Source of the DNA: Stenotrophomonas sp. UBA2302
Lineage (GTDB): Bacteria; Pseudomonadota; Gammaproteobacteria; Xanthomonadales; Xanthomonadaceae
Reading direction: 5' to 3'
DNA: 16,377 nucleotides
Assembly: GCA_002345545.1 (NCBI GenBank)
Contig: DDVW01000062.1
Span: forward strand, 1 to 16,377
This document shows, one piece after another, positions 7,937 through 15,487 of this stretch (positions are counted from its first letter, which is position 1; every line of letters begins with the position of its first letter). Both the position numbers and the translations under genes were made by a program. Below the pieces are notes generated by a model, which was not told the origin of the DNA, searched no databases, and worked only from the letters and a program-made list of their open reading frames with translations.

Positions 7937-8832
7937 GTGCGGCGCACCCGGGCCAGGGTGATGACCACGACACCGGCCAGGATCACCGCCATCGCGCCGA
8001 TATCGGCGGCACTGAAACGTTCATGCGCGATCCACGCGCCCAGCGCCACCGCGATCACCGGGTTGACGTAGGCATAGCTGCTGGCCAGCACCGGGCGCAC
8101 GTTCTGCAGCAGCCACACATAGGCGGTGAAGCCGATGATCGAGCCGAACACGGTCAGATAACCCACCGACAGCACGCCCTGCAGATTCGGCAGCATGTCC
8201 ATGCGTTCGCCACGCAACAGCCCGCCAGCCACCAGGATCACGCCACCGCACAGCATCTGCGCGGCGGCGGTCATGAACGGCGAAGGCAGGTCACGGCCGC
8301 GCGACCAGATCGAGCCGGCGGCCCAGCCCAGGGGTGCGATCAGCAGGAATACCAGTCCGGCCGGTGTCGCCGTCAGGCTGCTGCCGGCGTTGAGCCACAG
8401 CACCCCGGCAAAGCCGATGCCGATGCCCAGCCACTCCCCGCGCGTCGGCCGTTCGCCACGGAAGGCCGAGAACAGCGCCATCCACAGCGGCACCGAGGCC
8501 ACCGCGACGGCCGCCAGTCCGGAGGAAACGTCGCGCTCGGCCATCACCACCATGCCATTGCCGAGGAACAGCAGGCAGAAGCCCATCACCACCAGCGTCG
8601 GCCATTGCGTCCGGGTCGGGGCGGCCACTCCGCGCCAGCGCAACAGCGCATAGAGCAGGCCCCCGGCGAGGACGAAACGCGTGCCGGAGATCACCGACAG
8701 CGGCGGCAGGCCGCTTTCCAACGCCAGATGGATGCCGAGATAGGTCGAGCCCCAGACCACATAGACCAGCAACAGGGCGACGACGACAAGACCACCACGC
8801 GGGGCGGTCTGTGCGGAAACGGGAACGGACAT
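7933..8832 (-). CDS. yedA: YedA-like DMT/EamA-superfamily exporter
   Basis: This 299-residue, ten-helix inner-membrane protein has two EamA repeats. The first-helix signature YVVWGSTYLGIHLALE, the motif SGTRFVLAGGLLY and the second-half LQNVRPVLASSYAYVNPVIA are characteristic of YedA-type exporters, members of which export small metabolites or drugs. The exact substrate is unknown. ATG 8832 is the first good start; its ribosome site is weak (GCACCTGCC precedes it). It is the first gene of a two-gene unit with rarD, sharing an ATGA overlap. The gene symbol is by similarity and less certain than the family. Confidence 0.87.
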   Translation of the reverse strand: MSVPVSAQTAPRGGLVVVALLLVYVVWGSTYLGIHLALESGLPPLSVISGTRFVLAGGLLYALLRWRGVAAPTRTQWPTLVVMGFCLLFLGNGMVVMAERDVSSGLAAVAVASVPLWMALFSAFRGERPTRGEWLGIGIGFAGVLWLNAGSSLTATPAGLVFLLIAPLGWAAGSIWSRGRDLPSPFMTAAAQMLCGGVILVAGGLLRGERMDMLPNLQGVLSVGYLTVFGSIIGFTAYVWLLQNVRPVLASSYAYVNPVIAVALGAWIAHERFSAADIGAMAVILAGVVVITLARVRRT

Positions 8833-8858
8833 GGCAGGTGCCGACAGAGGGTCGGGCT

Positions 8859-8864
8859 ATTTTA
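8859..8864 (-). promoter_or_regulatory. candidate -10 of the yedA-rarD unit
   Basis: On the minus strand TAAAAT lies about 27 bases upstream of the yedA start, inside a 100-bp gap otherwise very GC-rich. No convincing -35 is present 16-18 bases further upstream. Confidence 0.3.
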
Positions 8865-8932
8865 GGGTACGCGCGGCGTGGCCACTGCCACCGCCATCGC
8901 AACACCCGGTTGCAGCCGCCGCGCTGTCCCGG

Positions 8933-10585
8933 TCAGCGCCGGGCCGCGTCACTGGCCTGGCGGGTGGCCTCGAACTCGGCGCCCTGCTCCCAGCCCGGCC
9001 AGTGACGGCTGTTGGCCAGTTCCAGGCCGAGGTCGTAGACCAGCAACGTGTCGGCGGCCAACCCGCGCGCATCCCATTGCGGGCTCCATGCATCACAGGC
9101 CTGGTGGTAGCAGTTGGCGAAATAGGCGTCGCGCAGCGCACGTCCGGCGGCGACACCACCGTCCAGCTTGTCCAGTCCGGCGCCAAAGGTGATCGCCGGC
9201 ACGCCGTTGCGGGCGAAGGCGAAGTGGTCGGCCCGGTAGAAGAAGCCCGCTTCCAGATCCGCATCCGGCGACCAGCGGCGGCCACGCGCGCGCGCGACAC
9301 GGTCCACATCTCCTTCCAGCGACACCCGGCCCTTGCCCCAGGTGGCGATGTCGGCGGTTTCACCGTCCGGGCTGAACATCTCGATATTCAATACCGCTGC
9401 CGTGGTTTCCAGCGGTGCCAGCGGATGCGCGGCGTAGTAGCTGGCACCGAGCAGGCCTTTTTCCTCGGCCGTCAACGCGATGAAGTACAGCGTGCGCTGC
9501 GGCTGCGGACCGGCGGCGAATACCCGCCCCAGCTCCAGCACCGCCGCCACGCCGGTGGCGTTGTCGATCGCACCGTGGCGCACCGTGGCACCGTTGGCGT
9601 CGGGCTGGCCGATGCCGAATGCATCCCAGTGCGCGGAGAAGATCACCGACTCCTGCGGATGGGTGGCGCCCTCCAGCCTGGCCACCACATTGCGGCTCAC
9701 CACCGCCTCGCGCTTGAGCTTGAACTGCGCCGACAGCCGCGCATCATCCAGCGCCACCGGAACAAAATCGGCCCGCATCGCCTTGCGTTTCTCGGCCTCG
9801 AAATCCAGCCCGGCTGCGGCGAACAGCTGCTCGGCCAGCGTCCGCTGCATCCAGCCGCGCAGCGGCGTGTGCTGGGCCAGCGCGTCAGCCGGGCTGCGCT
9901 CGATGTCGAACAGTGGCGAGGTGCCCGATGCCTTCACCGTCGCCCACGGATACGCCGCCGGCGCGGTCTCGTGCACGATCAGCACCCCTTCCGCGCCACG
10001 GCGCGCGGCTTCCTCGAACTTGTAGGTCCAGCGACCGTAATAAGTCACCGCGCGGCCATCGAACGCACCCGGTGCATCGGCCTCGAAGTCGGCATCGTTG
10101 ACCAGCACCACCGCGATCTTGCCGCGCAGGTCCACGCCCTTGTAGTCGTCCCAGTGCCGTTCCGGCGCGGTGATGCCATAGCCGACAAACACCAGCGGCG
10201 CATCGCGTACGTCCACCGCCGCCTGCGGACGCAGGCTCTGCAGGGTGATGTCCTGGCCATTGACCAGCGCGCGCCGGGTTGCGCCCAGCTGCAGGCTGGC
10301 ACTCACGGCGCCCTCCACCTGCACCCGTACCAGCGGCACGTTCTGCACCCAGCCGCCATTCTCGCCACCGGGTTGCAGGCCGGCACTGCGGAACTGTTCG
10401 ACCAGGTAATCGACCGTGCGCTGTTCGCCGGCGCTGGCCGGTGCACGGCCTTCGAACTCGTCCGAGGCGAGGATGCGCACATGCCGCGACAGCGCCTCCG
10501 CATCGATGCCGCCGCCGGGCAGATCGTTGGCCGCCTGCGCGATGCCACCGACAAACAGGCAGGACGAAAGCAACAGGATGCGCAT
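8933..10585 (-). CDS. secreted M28-family zinc aminopeptidase with PA domain
   Basis: This 550-residue protein has a signal peptide (MRILLLSSCLFVGGIAQA, cleavage near 18), so it works in the periplasm or outside the cell. A PA (protease-associated) insert lies at about 130-280. The M28 catalytic domain spans about 290-530, with the full dinuclear zinc set: His319 and Asp321 in AHWD, bridging Asp341 in GAIDNATG, Glu374-Glu375 in TAEEKG (general base and ligand), Glu402, and His494 in CYHQAC. Cys492 and Cys497 may form a disulfide. It probably removes N-terminal residues from peptides. The ATG at 10585 is preferred over an in-frame TTG at 10609 because it starts directly with the signal peptide. 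The cysteine in the leader is not followed by a clear lipobox context. Confidence 0.92.
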   Translation of the reverse strand: MRILLLSSCLFVGGIAQAANDLPGGGIDAEALSRHVRILASDEFEGRAPASAGEQRTVDYLVEQFRSAGLQPGGENGGWVQNVPLVRVQVEGAVSASLQLGATRRALVNGQDITLQSLRPQAAVDVRDAPLVFVGYGITAPERHWDDYKGVDLRGKIAVVLVNDADFEADAPGAFDGRAVTYYGRWTYKFEEAARRGAEGVLIVHETAPAAYPWATVKASGTSPLFDIERSPADALAQHTPLRGWMQRTLAEQLFAAAGLDFEAEKRKAMRADFVPVALDDARLSAQFKLKREAVVSRNVVARLEGATHPQESVIFSAHWDAFGIGQPDANGATVRHGAIDNATGVAAVLELGRVFAAGPQPQRTLYFIALTAEEKGLLGASYYAAHPLAPLETTAAVLNIEMFSPDGETADIATWGKGRVSLEGDVDRVARARGRRWSPDADLEAGFFYRADHFAFARNGVPAITFGAGLDKLDGGVAAGRALRDAYFANCYHQACDAWSPQWDARGLAADTLLVYDLGLELANSRHWPGWEQGAEFEATRQASDAARR

Positions 10586-10625
10586 CGGGTTCACGGCGGT
10601 TACCAGCAAGCGGACAGACCTGCGG

Positions 10626-10631
10626 ATTTTA
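10626..10631 (-). promoter_or_regulatory. candidate -10 of the M28 peptidase gene
   Basis: On the minus strand TTAAAAT (core TAAAAT) lies about 40 bases upstream of the peptidase ATG, in the 125-bp gap after the MBL gene. No clear -35 could be assigned. It suggests the peptidase is transcribed separately from the trpS group. Confidence 0.3.
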
Positions 10632-10710
10632 AGGCGAAAGCGTGTGCGGAAGTGCGAAAAGCGCGGTCATCACGGCTGTCCCGGACAGTGCCGCAAACAC
10701 CGCGACCGCT

Positions 10711-11643
10711 TCAGCGCCTGTCGCGGTCCAGCCAGCACGCCAGCCCCTGCGCGTTGAGTTCGATATCCATCGCCAGCACGCGCAGCACCTGCGCTTCGTC
10801 CAGTGCATTGCCCTGCAAGCGCAGACGCGCCACATACAGCGCGCCCAGTGCAGCCACCAGCAGTTCATGACGATTTTGCAGGCCATCGCAGCGGCGGGCG
10901 ATCGCCACCATCGCATCGATCTGCGCATGCAGTTCGGCGGCCAGCCGCTCGGGATTTTCGACACGGCCGTAATGGGTCAGGTACATCGCCACCGGTGCGC
11001 GCGCCATCAGCCGCTCGATCGAGGCATGCAGTGCCTCCGGCTCGAACTGCACCGGCGAGGACGTCGGAATGATGAACGCACCGGCATCGCTGTCCAGCTC
11101 GCGGTAGGACAGGCCGAAGGTGTCGCCGGTGAACCAGCTGCGGCTGGCCGCATCCCAGATGCAGTGGTGATGCCGCGCATGGCCGGGCGTGTCCACGCAC
11201 AGCAGCTCACGCCCGGCCAACGACACGCGATGACCATCCTCGGCCACCACCACCCGCGCGGCCGGAACCGGCAGGATCTGCCCATAGCTGCGCGCGATCT
11301 CGGCTTCGCCATAGACGGCGGTGGCACCGGCGACCAGCCGTGCCGGATCGATCATGTGCGCCGCTCCGCGCGGATGCACCACCAGCCTGGCATTGGGCAA
11401 TTCCCGCATCAATGCGCCAGCGCCACCGGCATGGTCCAGATGCACATGGGTGAGGATCAACCAGTCGATATCGGCAGGCTGCAAGCCGGCCTGCGCCACC
11501 GCCGCCAGTAGTCGGGGCACGGAATGGGAAGTGCCGCAGTCGACGAACGCCCCGCGTCCGTTGTGCACGATCAGATAGGCCGCATCGAAGTGGTCGCGCT
11601 GGAACGCGGTATCGATGGTGTGGATACCAAGGTCGACGGACAT
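10711..11643 (-). CDS. MBL-fold (metallo-beta-lactamase-like) metal hydrolase
   Basis: This 310-residue cytoplasmic protein has the metal-binding signature THVHLDH (His66, His68, Asp70, His71), then His155 in PGHARHHH, Asp174 in FTGDTFG and His224 in LTHYG. Together these give a complete two-metal MBL site. About 85 C-terminal residues form a helical extension with no motif I know. MBL proteins include thioesterases, glyoxalase II enzymes, lactonases and nucleases, and the substrate cannot be named. ATG 11643 is chosen for the GGAG site eight bases upstream; an in-frame extension further upstream looks noncoding. It follows the small membrane protein by 82 bases and is probably co-transcribed with it and trpS. 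Confidence 0.9.
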   Translation of the reverse strand: MSVDLGIHTIDTAFQRDHFDAAYLIVHNGRGAFVDCGTSHSVPRLLAAVAQAGLQPADIDWLILTHVHLDHAGGAGALMRELPNARLVVHPRGAAHMIDPARLVAGATAVYGEAEIARSYGQILPVPAARVVVAEDGHRVSLAGRELLCVDTPGHARHHHCIWDAASRSWFTGDTFGLSYRELDSDAGAFIIPTSSPVQFEPEALHASIERLMARAPVAMYLTHYGRVENPERLAAELHAQIDAMVAIARRCDGLQNRHELLVAALGALYVARLRLQGNALDEAQVLRVLAMDIELNAQGLACWLDRDRR

Positions 11644-11725
11644 CGTGCCGCTCCGGGAGGGTGGGCCTTCGATGCTGCCAGCGGCAGCCGGCCGCTTCCA
11701 CTGCACCTTGGTCGCAACCGCGGTG

Positions 11726-12019
11726 TCAGCGCGAGAGCACCCGCGGGCGCAGCAGCAATGCCAGCACCATCACCGCCAGGAAGCCGCCATAGGCGTAGAG
11801 CACCGCCATGATCTGCTTCCACAGGCCCTGCGCCATTTCGGCCGCACCCACCCGGTAGCCCCACAGCATGAAACCGGTACTGACCAGCAGCGCCAACACC
11901 AGCATGGACGCATCGAACAGCGTGCGGGCGCGATGCCGCGGCTGCCGCGGAAACCACCAGTACAGCGCCCCCATCACGCAGAACCACGGCAGGAACAGCA
12001 ACAACGACAACCAGGCCAT
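11726..12019 (-). CDS. small three-helix membrane protein, function unknown
   Basis: This 97-residue protein has hydrophobic segments at about 3-23, 38-58 and 70-92 separated by short basic stretches (RQPRHRARTLFD and the C-terminal RPRVLSR), so it is an integral inner-membrane protein. I do not recognise the family. ATG 12019 is preceded by GGAGGG with an eight-base spacer; an in-frame extension upstream overlaps trpS and is basic and low-complexity, so it was rejected. It begins 31 bases after the trpS stop and is followed by the MBL gene, which suggests one operon. Confidence 0.8.
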   Translation of the reverse strand: MAWLSLLLFLPWFCVMGALYWWFPRQPRHRARTLFDASMLVLALLVSTGFMLWGYRVGAAEMAQGLWKQIMAVLYAYGGFLAVMVLALLLRPRVLSR

Positions 12020-12050
12020 CGACGTGTCCCTCCCGTGGGATGCAGGCGAA

Positions 12051-13352
12051 TCAATCCTTGGCGGCGGCCTCGCGCAGTGCCTGCAGCGCGGCCAGCACCG
12101 GCTCCACTTCGCCTTCGATCCTGAACAGCTCGCTCTGCAGCGCATCGCCCTGCTCGGCCTGCTTGAGCACCGCGATCAGCTGCCCGGCATCACGGGGCGA
12201 GTCGAAGCCCACGCTCTGGATCAGCAGCTGGCCTTCGCCATCGAGCAGCTTGAAATAGAAGCGGCCATCCTTCTCGCGATACTGCTTGAACAGCGGCAGC
12301 GCGATCTTGGCGGCGACCACCGGCTTGGCCGTATCACCGGCCGCGGACAAATCGCGCAGGCCCACCGCCTCGCGCACCGCCTTGAGCAGCGGAATGGCGA
12401 ACTGCTGGCGCAGCTGCTCGGCACGGCGCCGCAGCAGCGCTTCGATCTTCTGCGGCTCGGCCATCAGGGCGTTGTAGCGCTCGCGCATCTCCGACAGCTC
12501 GCTGTCGACCCGCTCGAACACCTGCTGCTTGGCATCGCCCCAGCCGATGCCGTCGGCAAACGCCTGGGCGAAAGCGGCAGTCTGCGCCGGCGTGGCGAAC
12601 GCCTGGTAGATCTGGAACAGCGCCGAGTCTTCGGTGTCCTTGGGCTCACCGGGCGCACGCGAGTCGGTGACGATGGAGAAGATCAGCTTCTTCAGCTCCG
12701 CCGGTGGGGCGAACAGCGGGATCACGTTGTCGTAGCTCTTGCTCATCTTGCGGCCGTCCAGGCCCGGCAAGGTCGCCACGTTCTCGTCGATCACCGCCTC
12801 GGGCAGCACAAAGTAGTCGTGGCCGTAGAGATGGTTGAAACGCTGGCCGAAATCGCGCGCCATCTCGATGTGCTGGATCTGGTCGCGACCGACCGGCACC
12901 GTGTTGGCGTTGAAGATCAGGATGTCGGCGGCCATCAGCACCGGATACATGAACAGTCCGGCACTGATGCCGGCATCGTCGTCCTGGGCGTCTTCGCGGT
13001 TCTTGTCCACCGCCGCCTTGTAGGCATGCGCGCGGTTGAGGATGCCCTTGCCGGCCACGCAGGTCAGGTACCAGGTGAGCTCGGTGATTTCCGGGATATC
13101 GCTCTGCCGGTAGAACCACACCTTGTCCGGGTCCAATCCTGCCGCCAGCCAGGTGGCGGCGATCTCCAGCGTGGAACGCTGCACGCGCAACGGGTCCTGG
13201 GTGTTGATCAGGCTGTGCAGGTCGGCGAGGAAGAAGAAGCTTTCGGTATCGCCGGCGCGACTGGCCGCGATGGCCGGGCGGATCGCGCCCAGATAGTTGC
13301 CGATGTGCGGGGTGCCGGAGGGCTTGATGCCGGTGAGGACGCGGGTAGTCAT
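12051..13352 (-). CDS. trpS: tryptophanyl-tRNA synthetase with C-terminal extension
   Basis: This class I synthetase charges tRNA-Trp with tryptophan in the cytoplasm. The HIGH-type motif is PSGTPHIGN (11-19) and the KMSKS motif is at 202-206. Standard TrpRS elements include FFLADLHSL, the MYPVLMAADIL segment at about 135-145 and VGRDQIQHIEMARD. The protein is 433 residues, about 100 longer than the common 330-340. Residues from about 340 onward form an extra domain (GRFYFKLLDGEGQLLIQS at 363-380) resembling YegP/DUF1508 sequences. ATG 13352 is chosen because synthetases of this group begin MTTRVLTGIKPSG; the ribosome site is weak. It is probably the first gene of a unit with the small membrane protein and the MBL hydrolase. 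Confidence 0.97.
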   Translation of the reverse strand: MTTRVLTGIKPSGTPHIGNYLGAIRPAIAASRAGDTESFFFLADLHSLINTQDPLRVQRSTLEIAATWLAAGLDPDKVWFYRQSDIPEITELTWYLTCVAGKGILNRAHAYKAAVDKNREDAQDDDAGISAGLFMYPVLMAADILIFNANTVPVGRDQIQHIEMARDFGQRFNHLYGHDYFVLPEAVIDENVATLPGLDGRKMSKSYDNVIPLFAPPAELKKLIFSIVTDSRAPGEPKDTEDSALFQIYQAFATPAQTAAFAQAFADGIGWGDAKQQVFERVDSELSEMRERYNALMAEPQKIEALLRRRAEQLRQQFAIPLLKAVREAVGLRDLSAAGDTAKPVVAAKIALPLFKQYREKDGRFYFKLLDGEGQLLIQSVGFDSPRDAGQLIAVLKQAEQGDALQSELFRIEGEVEPVLAALQALREAAAKD

Positions 13353-13385
13353 GTACGCAAGGGTGACGGGCGGATTAACCGCGCC

Positions 13386-13391
13386 AGTGTA
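13386..13391 (-). promoter_or_regulatory. candidate -10 of trpS
   Basis: On the minus strand TACACT lies about 34 bases upstream of the trpS ATG. The same hexamer is found upstream of the tRNA-Thr gene at 15598-15603. No good -35 is visible at the usual spacing. Confidence 0.35.
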
Positions 13392-13518
13392 ACCGGCATG
13401 CGCCGGCCCCGCCCGCCATGCCCGGCATCGCGATGGCCGGCATCCGCACGGCACCGGTCACCGGCGATGCCGCAGGTGCCGTAGCTGTATGTGCCGCAGC
13501 TGCTGGCGTCCGCTCCAA

Positions 13519-13550
13519 AGCACTGGGCCGCATCGCTGCGGCCCAGTGCT
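13519..13550 (-). terminator. 14-bp hairpin downstream of the CsbD gene
   Basis: AGCACTGGGCCGCA (13519-13532) and TGCGGCCCAGTGCT (13537-13550) are perfect complements around a 4-base loop. On the minus strand the hairpin begins 24 bases after the CsbD stop and is followed by only TT, so it is a strong stem with a poor U-tract. It sits between CsbD and trpS and probably ends the CsbD transcript. Confidence 0.55.
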
Positions 13551-13558
13551 GTTCACGC

Positions 13559-13574
13559 GCCGGCAGCTGCCGGC
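13559..13574. repeat. 16-bp perfect palindrome touching the CsbD stop codon
   Basis: GCCGGCAGCTGCCGGC is fully self-complementary and abuts the CsbD stop (13575-13577 on the minus strand). With no unpaired loop it is a poor hairpin; it may be a protein site or simply part of a two-hairpin 3' end with the 14-bp stem. Confidence 0.6.
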
Positions 13575-13796
13575 TCAGTGGTAATCGGGATAGTCCCTGT
13601 GCAGCGTCTTCTGGAAATCACGCACTTCGCTTTCCGCGCGATCCTTGGCCCAGCCATAACGCTCCTGCAGACGTCCGGACAGATATTCGGCATTGCCCTC
13701 GGCCACCTTGAAGTCGTCATCGGTCAGATCACCCCACTTGGCCTGTGCCTTGCCCTTCAGCTGGCTCCACTTGCCGGAAATGATGTCTTTGTTCAT
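13575..13796 (-). CDS. CsbD-family stress-response protein
   Basis: This 73-residue hydrophilic protein starts [20 protein letters not shown], followed by WGDLTDDDF, the core pattern of the CsbD/YjbJ family (KWkQlKGkvKekWGkLTdDdl). Members are small, abundant, general-stress-induced proteins of unknown mechanism. The tail ([18 protein letters not shown]) is the usual amphipathic end. ATG 13796 is chosen for GGAGAA six to seven bases upstream; an extension of 45 residues is possible in frame but is not family-like. An inverted repeat (13819-13835) lies just upstream. Confidence 0.93.
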   Translation of the reverse strand: MNKDIISGKWSQLKGKAQAKWGDLTDDDFKVAEGNAEYLSGRLQERYGWAKDRAESEVRDFQKTLHRDYPDYH

Positions 13797-13818
13797 CGGT
13801 ATTCTCCATTTGGGGGAA

Positions 13819-13835
13819 ACGCGGTGTGTCCGCGT
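13819..13835. promoter_or_regulatory. inverted repeat upstream of the CsbD gene
   Basis: ACGCGG (13819-13824) and CCGCGT (13830-13835) pair around TGTGT, 22-39 bases upstream of the CsbD start. It could be an operator or a leader hairpin; no regulator can be named. Confidence 0.3.
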
Positions 13836-13936
13836 GGGACCAGCATCGGCCCGCACGTGTTGCCACCCTGTCCAGAATCCGTTGAACGATGCTGATGTTC
13901 TTGAACGCCGCTTCATGTTCGGCGGCAACACGCATG

Positions 13937-13960
13937 AAAAAGGCCGGCAATGCCGGCCTT
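13937..13960 (-). terminator. intrinsic terminator after the entericidin-like pair
   Basis: AAGGCCGGC (13940-13948) pairs with GCCGGCCTT (13952-13960) around a 3-base loop. On the minus strand the stem is followed by a run of five T residues (13941-13937). It begins 22 bases after the stop of the downstream entericidin gene. Confidence 0.85.
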
Positions 13961-13982
13961 GTTGCGATCCGTCGTGAAGGCC

Positions 13983-14117
13983 TCACCGGGTGGCGGCATC
14001 CTCCACCTTCTCACCGGCCTTCTGCACGTCCTTGCCGGCACCGGCAACGGTGTTGCAACCGGCAAGCACGGCCATCGAGAGCAATGACAGCAGCATCAAG
14101 CAAGACAGACGCTTCAT
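13983..14117 (-). CDS. entericidin A/B-family lipoprotein (copy 1)
   Basis: This 44-residue precursor has a signal peptide ending in the lipobox LAGC, with Cys21 as the lipidated residue. The mature part is a 24-residue peptide starting CNTVAGAGKDVQKAGEKVED, the entericidin pattern. Entericidins are tiny membrane lipoproteins originally described as an antidote/toxin pair linked to stationary-phase lysis, but in many bacteria their role is unclear. Asn at +2 suggests sorting to the outer membrane. ATG 14117 has AGGAG a few bases upstream (CAGGAGAAAAAC). It lies 56 bases downstream of a paralogue and ends before a good terminator. Confidence 0.92.
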   Translation of the reverse strand: MKRLSCLMLLSLLSMAVLAGCNTVAGAGKDVQKAGEKVEDAATR

Positions 14118-14173
14118 GTTTTTCTCCTGGGGTGGATCGCGAAAGAAATGGCCACGGCGGGCCGGGGTGATCA

Positions 14174-14326
14174 TCAGCAGCGGCCGTCCTTGCAGTCCTG
14201 GGCCTTGTCTTCAACTTTCTCACCGGCTTTCTGCATGTCCTTGCCGGCACCGGCAACCGTGTTGCAGCCGCCAAGCATTCCAATCGAGAACACACCCACC
14301 AGGGCGACCATCAGCATACGTTTCAT
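14174..14326 (-). CDS. entericidin A/B-family lipoprotein (copy 2, cysteine-containing tail)
   Basis: Translating the minus strand from ATG 14326 gives a 50-residue precursor, starting MKRMLMVALVGVFSIGML with lipobox LGGC (Cys21). The mature region NTVAGAGKDMQKAGEKVED is nearly identical to the neighbouring copy. It differs in its tail, DKAQDCKDGRC, which adds Cys45 and Cys50. The ribosome site is AAGGAG seven to eight bases upstream. The pair looks like a tandem duplication and is probably co-transcribed, ending at the terminator 13937-13960. The two tail cysteines are unusual for the family in my experience and could form a disulfide or bind metal; that is inference. Confidence 0.88.
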   Translation of the reverse strand: MKRMLMVALVGVFSIGMLGGCNTVAGAGKDMQKAGEKVEDKAQDCKDGRC

Positions 14327-14474
14327 CAGGCTTCTCCTTTCCGTGCTTCCCTCGGCATCCGCAGGCCCCGGAGGCGCCGCGACCTGCGTGCCGCGTGTGA
14401 AGGGGAATCTGGCGGCTGATCCGTGCAGCCGGTGTGAAGCCGTGATCCGGGGGTTCAGCGACGTGGCGACACCG

Positions 14475-15395
14475 TCAATTCCGCATCAGTGTGGATTTTC
14501 CAAACAGGCTTTCCACCAGATCCACCGCCAGTTCGGCGGTGCGGTTCTGGTGATCGAGCAGCGGGTTGAGTTCGACGATATCCAGCGAACCCAGCCGCCC
14601 GGTGTCGGCGATCATTTCCATCACCAGCTGCGCCTCGCGGTAATTCACTCCACCCGGCACCGTGGTGCCCACACCGGGGGCGATGCTCGGATCAAGAAAA
14701 TCCACATCGAAGCTCACATGCAGGTGGGTATCGGCATCGACACCTTCCAGTGCCGCCTGCATGGTGTGCTTCATGCCGGCCTCGTCGATATAGCGCATGT
14801 CGTAGACATCGACGTTGTGGCTGCGGATCAGCCGCTTCTCTTCCGGATCCACCGAGCGGATGCCGATCTGGTGCACCTGCTGCGGCGAGATGGCGGGCAT
14901 GTCGCCTCCCAGCCGGGTCAGCGCGTCCGGGCCCAGCCCGCACAGGCACGCCACCGGCATGCCGTGGATGTTGCCGGAAGGCGTGACCTGGGACGTGTTG
15001 AAATCCGAATGCGCATCCAGCCACAGGATCCGCAGTTTCCTGCCCTGCTGACGGCACCAGCGCGCCACCGCGGTGATCGAGCCGATGCCCAGGCAATGGT
15101 CGCCACCGAGCATGATCGGCAGGCGCCCATCCTCCAGCTCGGTCAAGGTCGCGTCCATCAACGTGCGGTTCCACGCCACCACTTCGTCCAGATGCCGGTA
15201 ACCGTGCACCGGCCCGGTCCATGGATTGACCGGCCCCTGCAGGTTGCCGACATCGCGCACCTCGACCCCGCGCGCCACCAGCGCCTCGGGCAGGCCGGCA
15301 ATGCGCAGCGCCTCCGGCCCCAGTCGCGCCCCACGATGCCCCGCGCCCACATCCGTTGGCACCCCGATCAATGAAACGGGACGAAAACCGGCCAT
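14475..15395 (-). CDS. rocF: arginase
   Basis: This 306-residue ureohydrolase converts L-arginine to ornithine and urea with a dinuclear manganese centre in the cytoplasm. The ligands are all present: His100 in GGDH, Asp127, His129 and Asp131 in DAHSDFN, and Asp230 and Asp232 in SFDVDFLDPSIAPG. The N-terminal GVPTDVGAGHRGARLGPEAL and the active-site loop SGNIHGMP are typical of true arginases rather than agmatinases. ATG 15395 is chosen for GGAGG six bases upstream. No ornithine aminotransferase or permease gene is adjacent, so it appears to be a single-gene unit. Confidence 0.95.
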   Translation of the reverse strand: MAGFRPVSLIGVPTDVGAGHRGARLGPEALRIAGLPEALVARGVEVRDVGNLQGPVNPWTGPVHGYRHLDEVVAWNRTLMDATLTELEDGRLPIMLGGDHCLGIGSITAVARWCRQQGRKLRILWLDAHSDFNTSQVTPSGNIHGMPVACLCGLGPDALTRLGGDMPAISPQQVHQIGIRSVDPEEKRLIRSHNVDVYDMRYIDEAGMKHTMQAALEGVDADTHLHVSFDVDFLDPSIAPGVGTTVPGGVNYREAQLVMEMIADTGRLGSLDIVELNPLLDHQNRTAELAVDLVESLFGKSTLMRN

Positions 15396-15421
15396 GATCC
15401 ACCTCCGCTGCAAATGAAATC

Positions 15422-15427
15422 AGTCTA
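15422..15427 (-). promoter_or_regulatory. candidate -10 of arginase
   Basis: On the minus strand TAGACT lies about 27 bases upstream of the arginase ATG, placing the transcript start about 20 bases before the gene. The -35 is weak; a TTGTTC sequence lies only 14 bases upstream. Confidence 0.35.
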
Positions 15428-15487
15428 GCCAGCGCGCGGGCGAACAACTCGCGGCAGCGCAGCAGGTGACAGGCAAGAAGGGGGAAG

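Noticed and set aside
8831..10870. A 679-codon plus-strand frame opposite the M28 peptidase.
   Set aside because: It is Arg/His/Gln-rich without motifs and mirrors the codon structure of the peptidase, whose zinc ligands are all present on the other strand.
11868..13484. A 538-codon plus-strand frame opposite trpS and the small membrane protein gene.
   Set aside because: It is a shadow of trpS, whose HIGH and KMSKS motifs are unambiguous on the minus strand.
13420..13510. Clusters of CCGGCAT-type and GCCGCA-type short repeats between CsbD and trpS, including two near copies of CAGCT(G/A)CGGCAC on the minus strand.
   Set aside because: The copies are short, imperfect and few, and GC-rich intergenic DNA gives such matches easily. 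I could not define a repeat unit or a fold.
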